The notes below the pieces were generated by a model, which did not search any database, was not told where the DNA came from, and saw only the letters and a list, made by a program, of their open reading frames with translations. From assembly GCF_932526225.1 (NCBI RefSeq), contig NC_064048.1, positions 7,419,015-7,483,014 of the forward strand: a stretch of 64,000 nt of DNA, read 5' to 3'. Shown one piece after another: positions 28,109 through 41,512 of the stretch (its first letter is position 1; every line of letters begins with the position of its first letter). Both the position numbers and the translations under genes were made by a program. This DNA comes from Nematostella vectensis (lineage: Eukaryota > Cnidaria > Anthozoa > Actiniaria > Edwardsiidae).

Positions 28109-30895
28109 TTGTAACAATGCAATTTGACTTGGCTAATTTTTGATATCGCAATAAAGGCTTCAGTCAACTCTTTCGTAAACGAGCACCCTATTATGAGAAG
28201 AAATTTTTCACTTGTAGAAGAATTCGCTGAGATTTCGGCAAGCGGGTACCGCAGAAATTAGTGATTGTTTACTGAAGGGAAAGGTGGGCAATATTTCTTT
28301 GTTATTTTCTCTTATTTTTGCTGTTCTTGCCATAGCAAATACACCGTTTGTAACAGGATTAGCGCTCTTCAGTGATTTCACGCATTGCACCTCTGTATGT
28401 GACCTACCACTTTGACACCTCACGAGATGGTAACGAAATTATCCTAAAACAACACAAGCAAGCAAAACTTCGTAAAAAAAACCCGAACCTTACAAAAAGT
28501 GAAATGGCGACTGACTTCTCGACAAAAAATAAAACGAATTAAAGTTGTCGCTTTATGTACAATAGCTTGTTATAAACAGGACGCTAATTTGAATTGGGGG
28601 TCAGACCAGCATTGCCTACGAGCTGGGCACCCCTGTCAAAATAAATAAGAATAAAGTAGCTTTATTGACGCAGTGGAAAATACGCCTCTGAGATAAAAAA
28701 AAAACTTACCATATTTAGGCCACTCGATGAACTAACGGCTAATCGCGCTTTACAGGGGAGTAATGACAGCATGCAATAAAGTACGCACGCAAATATTCGG
28801 AGACAAATACTCCCGTGCAAAGCAGTACCAGCATGAGTAAAAAAACAGTGTTTCCATTGCCCAGCAAACAAGGAATTCTTTTCTTTTTTCACATCATTTT
28901 GCCGGGTAGCGTAGAAAAGAGAAGGAGTGGCGTGAAATTTGTGAGAGCTTTTTCTCTAGATACTAAGCTTAAGGGAAGCCGCCCCGCCTCAACTGTTTTG
29001 GGGAACTATGACATACGTACCTTTGAAAAGGCAAATGGCGATTGGCAAATAGCAGTTCTAGGACCGAAAGGAGCTATTGATTTCTATACCATTCTACCCA
29101 ATGCAGAGCAATATGCAAGTCTCGACTGCCAGCCGTTCGTGTGAGCCCGCAGGGCGTAGGATCGTATGACCGCACCGCCCAACGTCGGTTGTAAATATAA
29201 CCTACGCAATATGTACGGTTATCTATTATTATTAACGAATATCCATTGAATCCTATCAAAAAATGTTTTCTGGTTGTTATTATTATTATTATTCTTACAA
29301 ATAGTTCGTACCACATAATCACCTTTCGATCCATTCGCCGTTCGCACTGACAACAAAAATGCATATATGAACGAATGAGGAATCGTGAGTCCTTTGTAGA
29401 ATGTCTTATCGACCCCTAAGACGATGAAAAAATTCAATTTCAATAACGTTAACAATCAACGTTCAATTATACAAAGATACAACCGTGATTGTTAGCAAGG
29501 AAAACTAAATGTCGTAGCAGGCTAGTATTGTTTTACGCGCAAAGTTTACAGTCTTTACAGATAATGTAACAATTTATGAGTATCATCTACCTTGTCGAGA
29601 AGTGTATCCTTAGCACCTCACAATAAGTCCATCCCATACATCAAAAAGTAGTTATCAAACAGACAGCAACGGAAAACTTCGGTGTTTTCAGTTTCGCAAG
29701 AGATATTTGTGTGCAACGGCTCCCACAGTCGTTCTGAGCGAATTCCCTAAATCACGGGCATAGCCTCCCACGCAAAAGTCTATGGAATCCATATCGCTGT
29801 CTGGGGGCGACGACTTTGCGTCAAACCGCTCCTCCATTGCTCTGCGGGAAAACGCTTTGTACAGTTACGAAACTCAGTTTGTTGTTGTGTACGTGAAAAA
29901 GTCAAAACTCGTGAAAAAGTCAAAGCTTAGTGCCCGAGGAAGGTAATTTTGAGTCTAAATAAGTTTGAACGGCTCGTCTATATAACGGCATTTTTAAATT
30001 GTAAAAAAAGTGTCCAAACTTTAATAATCCTCGTCTTTTTCATAAGTCATGCCTGTTTTTATCGCTTTGTATTCTTTATCCCATTGTACCCCTTTAGATT
30101 TTGTAAACCAACTATATCTGAATACGTGTCAATACTATCGTTTAAGATTATATTAAAAAGAGCAACGCCCTTATTTCTACCTATTATTTAAGTTGCACTA
30201 GATTTTAGTGGAATGTTTAACAAGGTTAGAATATTTCTAAAGCGTTGAAAATTCTCTTAAAATCCAACACAATTTTGAACGAGAAATAACCCCTTCGGGC
30301 TCTTATTCTATTTTGACTGTCAATCCTTTAAAGCTCATTTAACTGAGGAATTCCCCCTTGCAAAGACTATAATGGAAATGTTCCAAATATTTATCAAAAC
30401 GCGGCGATTTAAAAGCATAATTCCTGTCGCTTCCTTTGTTCCAATTTAAGCTCTTTTTTATATATATTTGCAGTTTCTACTTACTATGATCGCTTTGAAG
30501 TAAATATAGGTTGCATTTGGCGTGCGTTGTTAGATTTGTAACTCTAAAAAGGTATTAAAACCATGTGCAAATTGCATTACTTTTCATCACTTAAACTATC
30601 TTGATCAGACGCTTTTATGTGCCATTATATCTACTTTTTTGATGTGATTTTTAAACAGGAAGGTAAATGCTCCCAAGAACTCCGACCCCCACTTACTCGA
30701 TTAGTTAGAACGCTGTTGTTGTTGTTTTAGGTTCCAATATGTATGAGATATGTTCGCCCCTCTGGTGCATTTCATATACACCTATTTCAAAAAAACGTTG
30801 TCATTGCAATTGTCGATTGTCAAATGGCAGTTTTACGACCGAAAGGACCCATGGATCCCCAAATATTTGTTCCGGATTCAGAAAAATATATAAAA
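28109..30895. other. Intergenic stretch
   Basis: No gene I can support. Two minus-strand frames were considered. The one near 28709-28892 ends at a good donor, ATG|GTAAGT; the other is near 28208-28423. They have no recognisable domain or linked partner. Pieces of a repeat containing CTAGGACCGAAAGGAGC (29060) and CACCTTTCGATCC (29324) are related to the duplication at 30900-31330. Confidence 0.35.
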
Positions 30896-30899
30896 AAAA

Positions 30900-31330
30900 A
30901 CAAACGACTGTCCATTTAATGCAATCAATATATGGTTCTGACATCGCTTGAGTTTATTTATCACCTTTATTTTTACAAATAATTACTACCCATAAACACC
31001 TTTCGGTCTTAGAACTGCCATTTCGCGATTGCCATTAGCTGTTCGCCCTGACAGCCTTTATTGAAATAGGTATATGTGTACATATATATATATATAAATT
31101 ATGAATAATAAATAAAATATAAATAAAACAAAGGACTGTCCATTTAATGTAATCAATATATGGTTCTGACATCGCTTGAGTTTATTTATCACCTTTATTT
31201 TTACAAATAATTACTACCCATAAACACCTTTTGGTCTTAGAACTGCCATTTCGCAATTGCCATTCGCTGTTCGCACTGACAACCTTTATTGAAATAGGTA
31301 TATGTGTACATATATATAAATATTATGAAT
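30900..31330. repeat. Tandem duplication of about 230 bp
   Basis: The block starting ACTGTCCATTTAATG and containing ATGGTTCTGACATCGCTTGA and CTTAGAACTGCCATTTCG occurs at 30905-31110 and again at 31133-31330, with a few differences. An inverted, diverged relative lies at 30735-30870. Confidence 0.85.
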
Positions 31331-31689
31331 ATATAAAAAACGTCTAAGAAGTTTTGTTATTTCATGCATTCGAATGAAATGTTTCAACAGCATTGCAACA
31401 GTTACCTGATTCGCGTTTTTTAAACATTGTAAAAATTATGTATATATATTTTTTGGTATTGACAAAGCTAAGGGCTCGACTTGCAATTTATCAAAATAGG
31501 TTTACTGTTTAGTAGAATAATAGTGTAGGCAATTGAGACGCCAGTGAGTGCTGGCGCGTGGGCTCGCCATTTATACCGGAACCTCGCCTTTAACTCTATA
31601 TGATTCAGCTACACATCTCACATTTTCCAGTAGAGTACACGGACTATCAGTATTTAAACGGTAAATTCGATTTCCCCTAAGCGTTTCGG

Positions 31690-32092
31690 TGAGTACCGTA
31701 AATGTAAGCGACCAGACATGACGGAAAACATGACGTGACGCTTCAAATAAGCCCATTTCACATCGAATAAGGCGGAGAATTTCTCTGAGTACTTAGTAAC
31801 TTATAGCAAACAAAATATCAAGTGCGACTTTTTTAAAATTGATGCGCCTTTTTGTAAGGTGTCATTGAAATTTGGGTTTTCGTCCCTGAACTGATGATAC
31901 ACAGGGCAATGATGATCAAGGAAAAATTATCTTAAAAAGCCAAAATCTGGTAATGTGCACTTAGGCCTCGCGTTCTTTGTGTTTTGAAAATCAGTCCGTA
32001 ATACAAGGAACTTATAGCCATTGTAAGAAATTGTGTCTTCTCTCTCTATCTGGAACTGCGCGTTTTCCAGGTTTTTCCGTCATGTCAAACGA
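31690..32092 (-). mobile_element. Non-autonomous element of about 370 bp (copy 2, inverted)
   Basis: Reverse-complement copy of 6888-7262. Shared stretches include AAATAAGCCCATTTCACATC and GGCAATGATGATCAAGGA. Confidence 0.7.
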
Positions 32093-33890
32093 CCATCATC
32101 CAATAAGCGGGACTGTTCTAAGGCGCAAAATATTGAATAAGCGCCCCATTTGAAATGATCAACTCACCCAAAAATGTCTGGATAACCAGACGCAAGGCTC
32201 TTAGAAACCACAAGTACAAGTTACTCTTTTTGTATTACATAACAATGAAAGCGGCCTACTGAACTAATGGTTACAGAAGTAAAAAGTTCAACATTGATTG
32301 TGCGAAAACATCTGGGCCTGTACTGTACATTATCAAATGTTTTTATTCTCGCAGCTCGAGACACCAATAGCCTGCATGCGGAAGCCGGATAAAGCGCATT
32401 TTAGCAAGAAACACGACATCCGTATTTATTGGTCGCCATCTTGAACACGCGAGAGAGTTAGGTCTGACTTGTCCTCTCCCCCCCCCCCCCCCCCTTCGTC
32501 ACTCGTTTGTCACTCCGACCTATTCAATAGACGGTGGTAGACTAACATTTTCATGACCTTGGACTATAAATAGCAGCATCTTATATAAAAAAAACTCAAA
32601 TTGAATTATGATGAACTATCATTATAATTTATAAAACATCAATGCTATCCCTTCGCAAAAAAATGCTTTCGGAATATAAAAGAATATAGAAACATTTTAA
32701 ATTCTCGCACAAAACGTCCAAAACGAATGACTTTTAAAAGGAAAAGTGTCTTTTCGTTAGCTCTTATTCTTAGTGTGCTAAGAATATTCAGACTCAACCA
32801 TAGTCGCTATCGCATGTTTTTTCATGCTTGCAAACGCGCCATTAGCTTTTTTTGCCTGCGAAAACACTACAAATTGATTGGCAACAGAAATTAATGTATC
32901 ACGCTGTTGACAATTTCAAACATTTTGCTAGACTCTTGCTTATGGCCTATGGACTGCTGTTCTTTGTGAAGAATCACACACGATCATACCTTTGCGGTTA
33001 ATTAAACACAATTCTGCAACAACAAAAAAAGAAAGAAAGTGCAGCTTACCGAATCTCTGTGACGAGAGTTCTCATTACATTACCCTTGGAGCATCGGATG
33101 TTAATGTTATTTGGTTTCAAAGACCTTTCGAGAAACGGGAAATATTTGATGTATGGCGGCCGATGTTCATTACTACATGCCATTGGAATCTGTGGAATGC
33201 AGACGCCTGAGTATCGTGCAAACGGCTGTGTTGGGCCTTAGGTGTGGTCACGTGACTGGCATATACGGCATGCCTTATGCGTCAGCGGTTTAACGTGTGC
33301 GCACATGCGTAAGATAAAAAAATCAATTTGTCGAGTATCTTCTAATTTGTTCGCAACGATTGCATCCTCGTGTCAAAGAGGATTAGTACAGCCATCTCCA
33401 CCAAAAGACTATAATTTGTTCGCTTATACATGCTGCTTTGATAAAAAGTGCATGTCAAATTATAGAAATATAACAAACAAAAAATGTTAATAATAAGTAA
33501 ACGCTCATGTTAGTGTGTTTTCATAATTATCATAAGTAGTGATAAGGGCCTGATTCGAAGAAGGGCGGTCATTTGAAGATGGCCGCAGCTACCACGGATT
33601 CAAACTTTACTATTTTTCTTAAACACCTTTCTTTTTTATCATTTGACGTTGCCTTTCATAGTAATTAGAACTCTTTCCTGTCATGAGCTCTTTATCATAT
33701 TCCATTGTAGTCTAAGTAACTAGCGATAACATTTATCATGGGGCGTAGCATCCTTTGTGTGATGGTATCAGTTGGCGTAAGCTTCCGTGAACTGATAGCG
33801 TGACATTCCCTTCCTTGGCAACAGGTGAAAGTAAATACGAGCTCGTAATTCATTTTAGCATGTAACGGTATAAATTCATATCCCGTATAA
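32093..33890. other. Intergenic stretch
   Basis: C-run at about 32476-32493. No exon or RNA gene recognised. Confidence 0.4.
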
Positions 33891-33894
33891 AATA

Positions 33895-33992
33895 TACCGT
33901 ATAAATTCAAATCGTATAAATCATACGATAAATTCAAATCGTATAAATCATACGATAAATTCAAATCGTATAAATCATACGATAAATTCAAA
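33895..33992. repeat. 27-bp tandem repeat, about 3.5 copies
   Basis: The unit AAATTCAAATCGTATAAATC plus ATACGAT is repeated exactly. On the minus strand it reads as LNLSYDLYD repeats, which I regard as accidental. Confidence 0.9.
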
Positions 33993-35360
33993 TCTCTTGC
34001 ATTGTCAGTAATATGATCGTCCCTTTTTACTTTGTTTTTTCGCAATTATAGTTATTTCCAATAAAGTGTTTGATTAACTAAAACAGTTAAAAGGATGTAT
34101 ATCTGTTTTTAAAGTGCTTTTAAAAGGTTTTCGGATTATCCTAACCAAGAGAATATGATGTAATACTTTTCAAGGACGACATGATTGTGACATACTATAA
34201 TACGGGGGATTGTTCTCTTACTAAGAAGGGGGAATTGTTCTCACATTTCGGGGATTCGTTCTCTTACATCATGCTCTGTCGTCCAAGCATATCATAACTA
34301 CAATCATCAAAAGCATAGTCTAGCTGTTAAAGATTGTTCAAATTGGTAAAGCATGAAACTTTCACAGATAACTAATGGACCAAAGCGGTAATTAAAATGT
34401 GTTAAACATCAGGAATAGCATTGGGATTTAAAAGTTTGATTTTGATAAACGATGAATATCAACCACGTGTTAAGATTGAAAAGATTTTTTGTCATATTTG
34501 TTTGCCACACAGGAAGTCTAGAAATTATACCACAGGATACGCGGTACTATACAAAACATATTCGACAAATGTTGGATAACGTGATGCCAGTGCCCGGTCT
34601 CGCGCGGCCTGATTGCCACAGGGATCTTCCCATGCCGGCCTGAAAGGGGTGCTCGTCGTATTTTTTAGTATTGTTACCCTTTCCACTTGTCCCCCATTTT
34701 GTGATTTGTGCTATACAAATGCTATTCATAATAAAAATTATTGATTATTATTCATTTGTGATCCTGGAAACTAAAAACTAGTTAGTAAATGAAGGTCAAA
34801 ATACCTAAAATTAATCATATCGCGATTTTTAAGCAGTTTATGTAAGTCCCATTTGCAGTATCTAAGTTTTCGGTTGAGGGCGGGTATTCGTACCAAAGCA
34901 CCTGGGGTGGGTGGGTGGTGGTGGTGGGGGGGAGTGGGTGTTAGGTGGATAGATAATCTGGAAGGGAGGAAAATGTTGAAAATAAATGATGGCGTGGAAT
35001 GGCAAGACTGGGGATGACAAAAACGAGTATATAGAGTTACAAAATGGAAAGGTGGGATATTTCTTAGAGCTCTTCGAAATGTAAAGCAACCTTACGTGTA
35101 TTCTAGCACAAGGTTTATCATCAGGAGGTAAGACCAGGTACTAGTCAAATGCGAAGGGGAGAAATAAAACTGGGAGCCGAGGGATGTTAGGGGGTTGAAT
35201 GGAAAGATGGAGAAGGTCTAGTGAGAAAGGAGTTCGCATTTGAGACGTGTTTCAAAGTGAATGAGTGGCTAGCCAATTCACCTTACCTATGAGCGGCAAT
35301 AGGTTCTGATGATCAACATTGTGCGATTGTACGCACAACACAACACTAAGACGCACAAGG
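33993..35360. other. Intergenic stretch
   Basis: AT-rich. A G-rich segment GGTGGGTGGGTGGTGGTGGT lies at about 34905-34935. No gene seen. Confidence 0.35.
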
Positions 35361-35375
35361 CATGTATCACCGCTT

Positions 35376-35525
35376 GATGTAATAACTGCGGCTTAATGTA
35401 ATACTAACGCTTAATGTAATAACTGCGGCTTAATGTAATACTAACGCTAAATGTAGGAGCTGCCGTTCAATGTAATAAAACAGTCAACGCTTAATGTAAT
35501 AACACTTTAACGTTTAATGGAATAA
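35376..35525. repeat. Degenerate short tandem repeat
   Basis: Repeats of GCTTAATGTAATAACTGCGG and GCTTAATGTAATACTAAC variants, about 7 units, decaying rightward. Confidence 0.85.
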
Positions 35526-35880
35526 CCATGAATTTTGGATAGATTTTCAAAGAACAATTTGCAAGACAACCAAACTTAGACCCAACCAAACTAGAAAAAA
35601 TGGTGATACACGGCATCCATTTTCATCAGCTGAGTTAAACAATAACAGAGACACTTCCAATCATATATGCCACCAAAATTATTTAACTTCAATCATGGAT
35701 GGTTATTAGTTTTCTGGCAAATGGACAGCTAAATTTTCAGATGTAAAGACAATAACAAATGAGTGATCGGTATTCTTTAAATGGACCGAAAATAAGGCGT
35801 AACAATTTTTGATTTTTTTGGCAATTTTTTGTACGTACCTGATACAGTCGACACCGATGTAAATATAAAGACTTTAGCGA

Positions 35881-36365
35881 GGACTCCTCATTAAAACATT
35901 CTTTTTTCTAAATCCCACCTATACACATCAATTTTATAGTACTTGGTCAAAGGCGGGTGTTCCTTCGTTCCTAGCAGATTTTAAACATCTTAGAATCCGG
36001 TTTTCTGATAGCGTTAGTCTCTATTCGCGTGGTCGTATTTTCAAGGAACTCCCTTCCTTGATATCCTCAGCTTATCGGGTGTTTATGTCTTTACAATCCG
36101 ATAAAGACTTGAGGCGTGTTTCTGAGAATCCTGTCAAATTCCAATCTCCTGTTTTATGCGTGGGAAATATCCATTTGCCCATATTCTACAGCTCTTGCAT
36201 AAGTTATACATCCCTTACCCTCTGACACTTTTCCGTCATGTTTTGTACCTCTGGGGAGAAATAAAAAAGATAAGGATTTCATTAAAGGGGCTATACCTCG
36301 GGTTTTTCGTGGGCCACCGTTTAATCAATAATCCATACTATTTGAAGAAATGGATGATAGCCTGA
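35881..36365 (+). pseudogene. Decayed ORF of unknown, probably mobile-element, origin
   Basis: An ATG-less frame is open from about 35881 to the TGA at 36223-36225. It reads protein-like: FYSTWSKAGVPSFLADFKHL, SLYSRGRIFKELPSLISSAY, VKFQSPVLCVGNIHLP. The similarity then seems to continue in another frame (FRHVLYLWGEIKK) to 36365, which points to a frameshift. Composition is unlike the flanking AT-rich spacer. I do not recognise the family. Confidence 0.5.
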
Positions 36366-36416
36366 TTCCACGTAAATATGTGTGTTTCTCATATCATCAC
36401 ATATTTCACTCTCATT

Positions 36417-36716
36417 TCACATTTCACTTCCTATTAAAAAACTAGAAGGGCAAATTGCTGGTAAAAAAGCTGTAAAGCTGTAAAAAAGCAGCCTCTGGTT
36501 TGTGCCACAAACCGGAACCGGGTTGATGATGCGACATGTCGTTTTTTTGTTTCTAACTCGATCGGTCCATTTCGTCTTGCATACCACATTTGGAAGCCCA
36601 CTAGATTGTTTTGCTTTTTCAACGCCGTAGAAAGAACCACATGCTTCGAAAATTTCCATTGCAGGAATTACTTTGATGGCTGCAGTTTTGAAATACAGGC
36701 CCATGACTAAAAGTAT
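36417..36716 (-). other. Weak candidate exon
   Basis: The minus-strand acceptor TTTATTTTCTACAG precedes 36716. One frame stays open for about 100 codons (CKTKW, then CRIINPVPVCGTN). Another, in phase with the candidate exon at 41513-41694, gives a short Cys-containing tail and a stop. Neither matches a family I know. Confidence 0.25.
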
Positions 36717-36959
36717 CTGTAGAAAATAAATGACTTCATAAACGCTGTCGAATGTTTATTTTAAAAATAACATAATGGAAACAGTCTACAGTCTTTCATT
36801 TTACTCAGAAGCTTGCGCAAGGTTCATCCATTTTGGGATAGCTATGGTAAGGGATCGCTGTGGTATGCTTAGCCAATTAGATGCCAGGCTTTTTGGCGGG
36901 CTTTTTCCCGAGCGTCGCGTTCAAAAGTGTTGTTCCGCTCGCCACAAGTTCAAAAGGAG

Positions 36960-37670
36960 ATAAAACCATTGCGACGAGAGGAGTTTCGCTGAAGATTTCA
37001 CGACAAATACACCCAGTTTCTATCTTATTTGAGCACTTGCAATTTAAGAATCCTAGCTCTATTTCCAGCAATCGCTAGGCCTCTTCGGCCCCAAAGAAAC
37101 GATCTGGAAATCGAGCTTAGTATGAGGAGCTTCCGGGAAAATTCAAGTCCAGGGAGATTATAGGGGAGCTCCTGCGGTATCCTTAGGAGTCTCAATGTAT
37201 GAGAACTTGGCTCCGACTTTCTCTCAGATCCTGCCACTTTAGAATAACACTGTCTTTCCAACTTTTGGGAGAATCTTTCTAGGTAGCCTGGTTCCAGAGC
37301 CTCGAGCGTCTCTCTATTCAGTGGCAAGCGAGGTGTACTTTCTAGGAGAATAGTCAAGGATTTGGGAGTTCCTAGGATCTAGGAACTGCCAGATAATCAG
37401 GGGTGACACATCATCATCTGAAGCGTGGCTCCCACATTCTCCGAATCCTGCCAGTTTAGCAAGCTCTGTGTTTCCCAACTTTTGGGAGAGGAATCTAGGA
37501 TAATAGCCGAGGATTTGGTTTGGGATATCCTAGGAACCCCCAAATGATCAGAGACGCGCGTTTGGCTCCCATATTTTCCTCGATACTTTAATTTCCCGAT
37601 ATTTAGGAGTATCCAATCCTAGGAAATCCTAGGAGCTCCCAAATCTTGGGAGTTCATTTCGCAAAGGAGA
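36960..37670. other. Internally repetitive spacer
   Basis: Many short, diverged repeats around CCTAGGA, GGGAGTTCCTAGGA and AACTTTTGGGAGA. Frames here are not gene-like. Confidence 0.4.
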
Positions 37671-37677
37671 CCCAAAA

Positions 37678-37862
37678 CAGGAGCGTAACCGGGGGTGGCC
37701 CAGGGGGCCCGCCCCCCCCCCCCCCCCCCCCCCCCTTCTAGCAGCCAAAAATACCGTAAATGTATGAGACTAAAATCTTATCTAAAATAAAGGAAAAAAT
37801 GCAAAATGCCTTCAAGGGGCCTTTTGGGCCCCCTCCTGTTAAAAATCCTGGCTACGCCGCTG
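37678..37862. mobile_element. Small MITE (copy 2 of the 19315 family)
   Basis: AGGAGCGTAACCGGGG at the left, CTAGCAGCCAAAAATACCGT and AAATGTATGAGAC inside, CCTGGCTACGCCGCTG at the right. It includes a C homopolymer of about 23 bp. Confidence 0.8.
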
Positions 37863-39790
37863 CAATAGTTTTAGAATTCCATAGGCTTTCCGCGCGCTCG
37901 CCCCAGGCTCTATTTACAAGTGGAGACAATGATAGCCATTATAACAGTGAACAACCTCCTACGAAATTACTTGGATGACATGTTGACGCTGTCGCTTTCC
38001 TTTAGTTCTTAGGCAGCAATATGATAACTTGAATCAAAAAGTTATTTAGAATTAACTGGTTTCTCGATTACACGGGCTTCTTGCATGCCGATCAGTTTAA
38101 CTTTTAAAGACTGCTGATCATCCACTTTGTTTATCATTGAAAATACAACGGTTTATTCTCAAGGAAACTTCAAAATAACAATGATGAGCCTGCTTTAAAA
38201 AATGCTTTGGGCGGGTGTCGCAGTATGATAAGTATCTGACAATCTGACAAACTCATTCGCTTTTTCGTACTTTCATCAATGTCCTACCAAACCTGATTGA
38301 CAAGGTGGGAAAGGAACCGAGCGAAAATAACACTTTTCGCAATTAGCGCAGCGGGGGTGGTGTAAAAGGTTCTCAACATATTTTCAAAATCCAACTTTTT
38401 CTGTATCATTTGATACTTAAAATATATTAAAATATAATTGAGCTGTATTAGTTGTAGGATGGATTGAAATTCGCTGCGCTTTAATCGGATTTAATTTTCA
38501 CCATTTCCATAGGGTTCCATAGCCTAGCTACCAAATCACGCGTCATTGCAATTCGGTTGGATGAACGGGCTTTTACTGCGCGATTGAGTCCCAAGGAAAC
38601 TCTTATTCATTAGTGTAATTACAAGGTTCAAGATATGAATCTCAGACAGAGAAATCCGCTTCAATTACACCACGTTTCCTTTAATACTATTAAGTGAAAA
38701 ACAGGGGTAGTTTATAACCTGATTGCATAGTATCGTAGTAATGTCATTTTGCGCTCGATTTTCATACAAGAGATTAATTTTTCGTAGGTGTTTAAGATAA
38801 AGATAGACATTATCAACCATGAAACACCGCGAGGGCATATGTGGTACAGTTGAAAAAAAATAATTTGTACGTAAATTGTAGGCGCGAACCTACTGAGAGA
38901 GTGTGCGTAGACATAGTTATGCGCGCGCACCATTCGCACCCCCCCCCCCCCCCTTGTACGCGCCTGAATTGTAGGCTTTTCGAGGCTTTTCACCTTCTTC
39001 GTTTTTTGTTGAAAACTATGTTTTCCTGCACTTCAAAACGGTCTGCGACATGTCTCGCCACACTTGGCGTGTCTTTTCCTGAAGGATTTTATTAGTTCCA
39101 AGCTTTTATATCTCGAAAAAGGAACTTTCTTTTTTTTTTTTAACTTTATCCTCCCCCCCTCCCCCCCCCCCCCCCCCACACACACTCATTGTTCAAGCAA
39201 AAGCGGGTTATTTCGGATAAGAATATTATGCTTTTCTAATGATATTAAAGATTGCACCCCTCTTGCTTTATTTTGTGATATTTCCATTTCACTGCCCTAT
39301 ATAGGAATTAACTCGTAGACTCAATAGTAATTTTTCTACTATGCTTTACACATTCATAAAATTTCACAAAAATACTACGTATAACTCGTAACTTTGCTGT
39401 ATACAGATTAAAATATCTTCAACAATATCATGTAAAAATCTGCTTTAGCGGCGGTAATAATCAAAACAGGCTTTTGTGAAAAGAAATTTAGCCTATTGTT
39501 TTACAATGGTGCTCCTTGCAGAACCTAACCATCAAATGATAGCTTCACCTAACAAATATTCTTTGCATGATTGGTTTGGAAAACTTGAATAGAGGGAAAT
39601 CTTGAATTTTTGTATAAAATTGTGAGATGTAAAAGAAAAAATAAATGATAGGTGATTCTATAAAGTTGCAAAAATTGTTTCGTTTAGGGTATCTTAATAA
39701 TGAAAACATTAAAGCGATTTATTCTGACATGAGTGGGAAGGCTGATTTGACCTCTTTAAATTTGATGACTAATGTAATGTTTGGGACACT
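37863..39790. other. Intergenic stretch
   Basis: C-runs at about 38939-38953 and 39152-39177. No gene or structured element seen. Confidence 0.35.
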
Positions 39791-39793
39791 ACT

Positions 39794-40046
39794 TTTAAAA
39801 GCGGCAATTTCACCTGTTTACTCCCGGTCGAGTACGTAACAATCTACGACGATTTTTAACGGAGAACGCGAAGAAAGTTTCAAAATTGTGAAAGCAGTGT
39901 GTCGATTGGAAATTTCTTTGAGGATGTGACTGATATTTTAGGGCCTCTTAAATTGCGCGGATTCTAATAGATTCTTTTGTCTCGTCGGTTGAGGTTTCCG
40001 TCGGCTCTCCGGTTATGTAAACTTGTGTGATTGCCGCCTTGGTGCA
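39794..40046. mobile_element. MITE with TIRs (copy 2 of the 12488 family)
   Basis: AAAAGCGGCAATTTCACCTG at the left and TGTGTGATTGCCGCCTT at the right. The interior GATTCTAATAGATTCTTT and GGTTGAGGTTTCCGTCGG match copy 1. Confidence 0.75.
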
Positions 40047-41512
40047 AGTCCACAGCATGGAACATGAAAGCGTTGACACTCAGTAACAGTTGCAGTAGCT
40101 TTGAAGGTAATATTCGGGATCACATCCTCGCTCGCTCAAACAGCAATCTTGGTAGAAGTCGGCGTAATCCCTCATTGTCAGGCATTCTCGTTTGGAGAGA
40201 CGGGAACGAGACAATTTTGGTTTGGCAGCTAGAAGAAACATATTCGGTGAATAAAGATAGAAAAAATTTCAGGCGGAAGGGAATAGAGGGGTAAGCAATT
40301 TTATAGTTTAGCATTTTAGTTAGCTGGCTCCATGAGAACAATAATGTAGGAACAAAACCACCGAACATCCTCTATCTGCTCGTGTGCGTCGGACATTGTT
40401 GTCTGTGTAAAGAGTTAGATAACTAATTGAAATTTAAAAGAAAAAGTAGACAAAAACGTTGATCTGGTATTTAGAACAATATTTCGGCAGGCGAGTACCT
40501 ACCACACACAGACTTTCTCAGAGAAAACAAATGCGTTGTTGTCGACTTTTTCTTTTTAATTTCTTGTGTAAACAATAATCAAATGAGCGAGGCTTCTTAG
40601 CAGCTGTTTTTGCAGGGGGAGGGGGGGGGCGCTAGCCACTGCAGGTGAATTATTTGAGTACGTATGCTGTTACGCCAACATTGGCCTTGTATTGTTAATT
40701 TTGTAATGTAAGAGAAAGCCCTGTAGTTTATTTTCGATAATATTTTTCAACACTGTTTTTGAAATGGAAAAAGACGGAAATAACACTTTTCAACAACTAA
40801 AAATGAGTAAACCAATAAATATAAACGACTCCTCCTACACTTTAACTCTCTGCTGCTTTTTGCTTTACAGACATAACATTTTTCTGATTACAAAAATAAC
40901 GTCTTCTTGTTGTTTTATTATAAGGTCGTCTCCAAGCCATGGTATCTTCCGGTACACCATCATTTTTAAGTAAATTTCTATACTATATGTTTTTCAATTT
41001 GTAGTTTTATATGAAAATGTGAAAGTGTCACGTCCGTTATATGGCAGCGTGGGCTGCTACGGCTCTGCTTTTTTTAGTTCTTTTATTCAACAAAGTTGGA
41101 CTGAAACACGAAGTTTAACTGTTGGTACATGTTTAGTGGTATTCACTTAACAGTGTTTTGGTGGGGTTTTACGACTAGCGACAAAACATGGAAAAAGCCA
41201 GTAACCATCGACAAGAATAATATATTTTAGACTACAAATTTTTTGTTTGCCGCCGTATTATGTACATAAATCCAGCCACAGGCTAGCAAAAAAAAAATAC
41301 GAAATCTCAGTGTCGCAGCAGGTCTCGAAATATTGAAGGGGCACAATACAGAAACATTAAGAAAATATTGGAGGCACAACCACGCCCCTACTGGTCATTT
41401 CCTTGTAATTTTTGAACATTTTTGGGGGCACGTGCCCTCGGTGCCTCACCCCCTGCCACGCCCCTAAATTAACTAAATACAATGAGTCTTCCAATATAGG
41501 CCGTGTACTCAC

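Noticed and set aside
40031-40294. 87-codon plus-strand frame ending near a GTAAGC
   Set aside because: Starts at the edge of a MITE, lacks a convincing acceptor or domain, and no partner exon was found.
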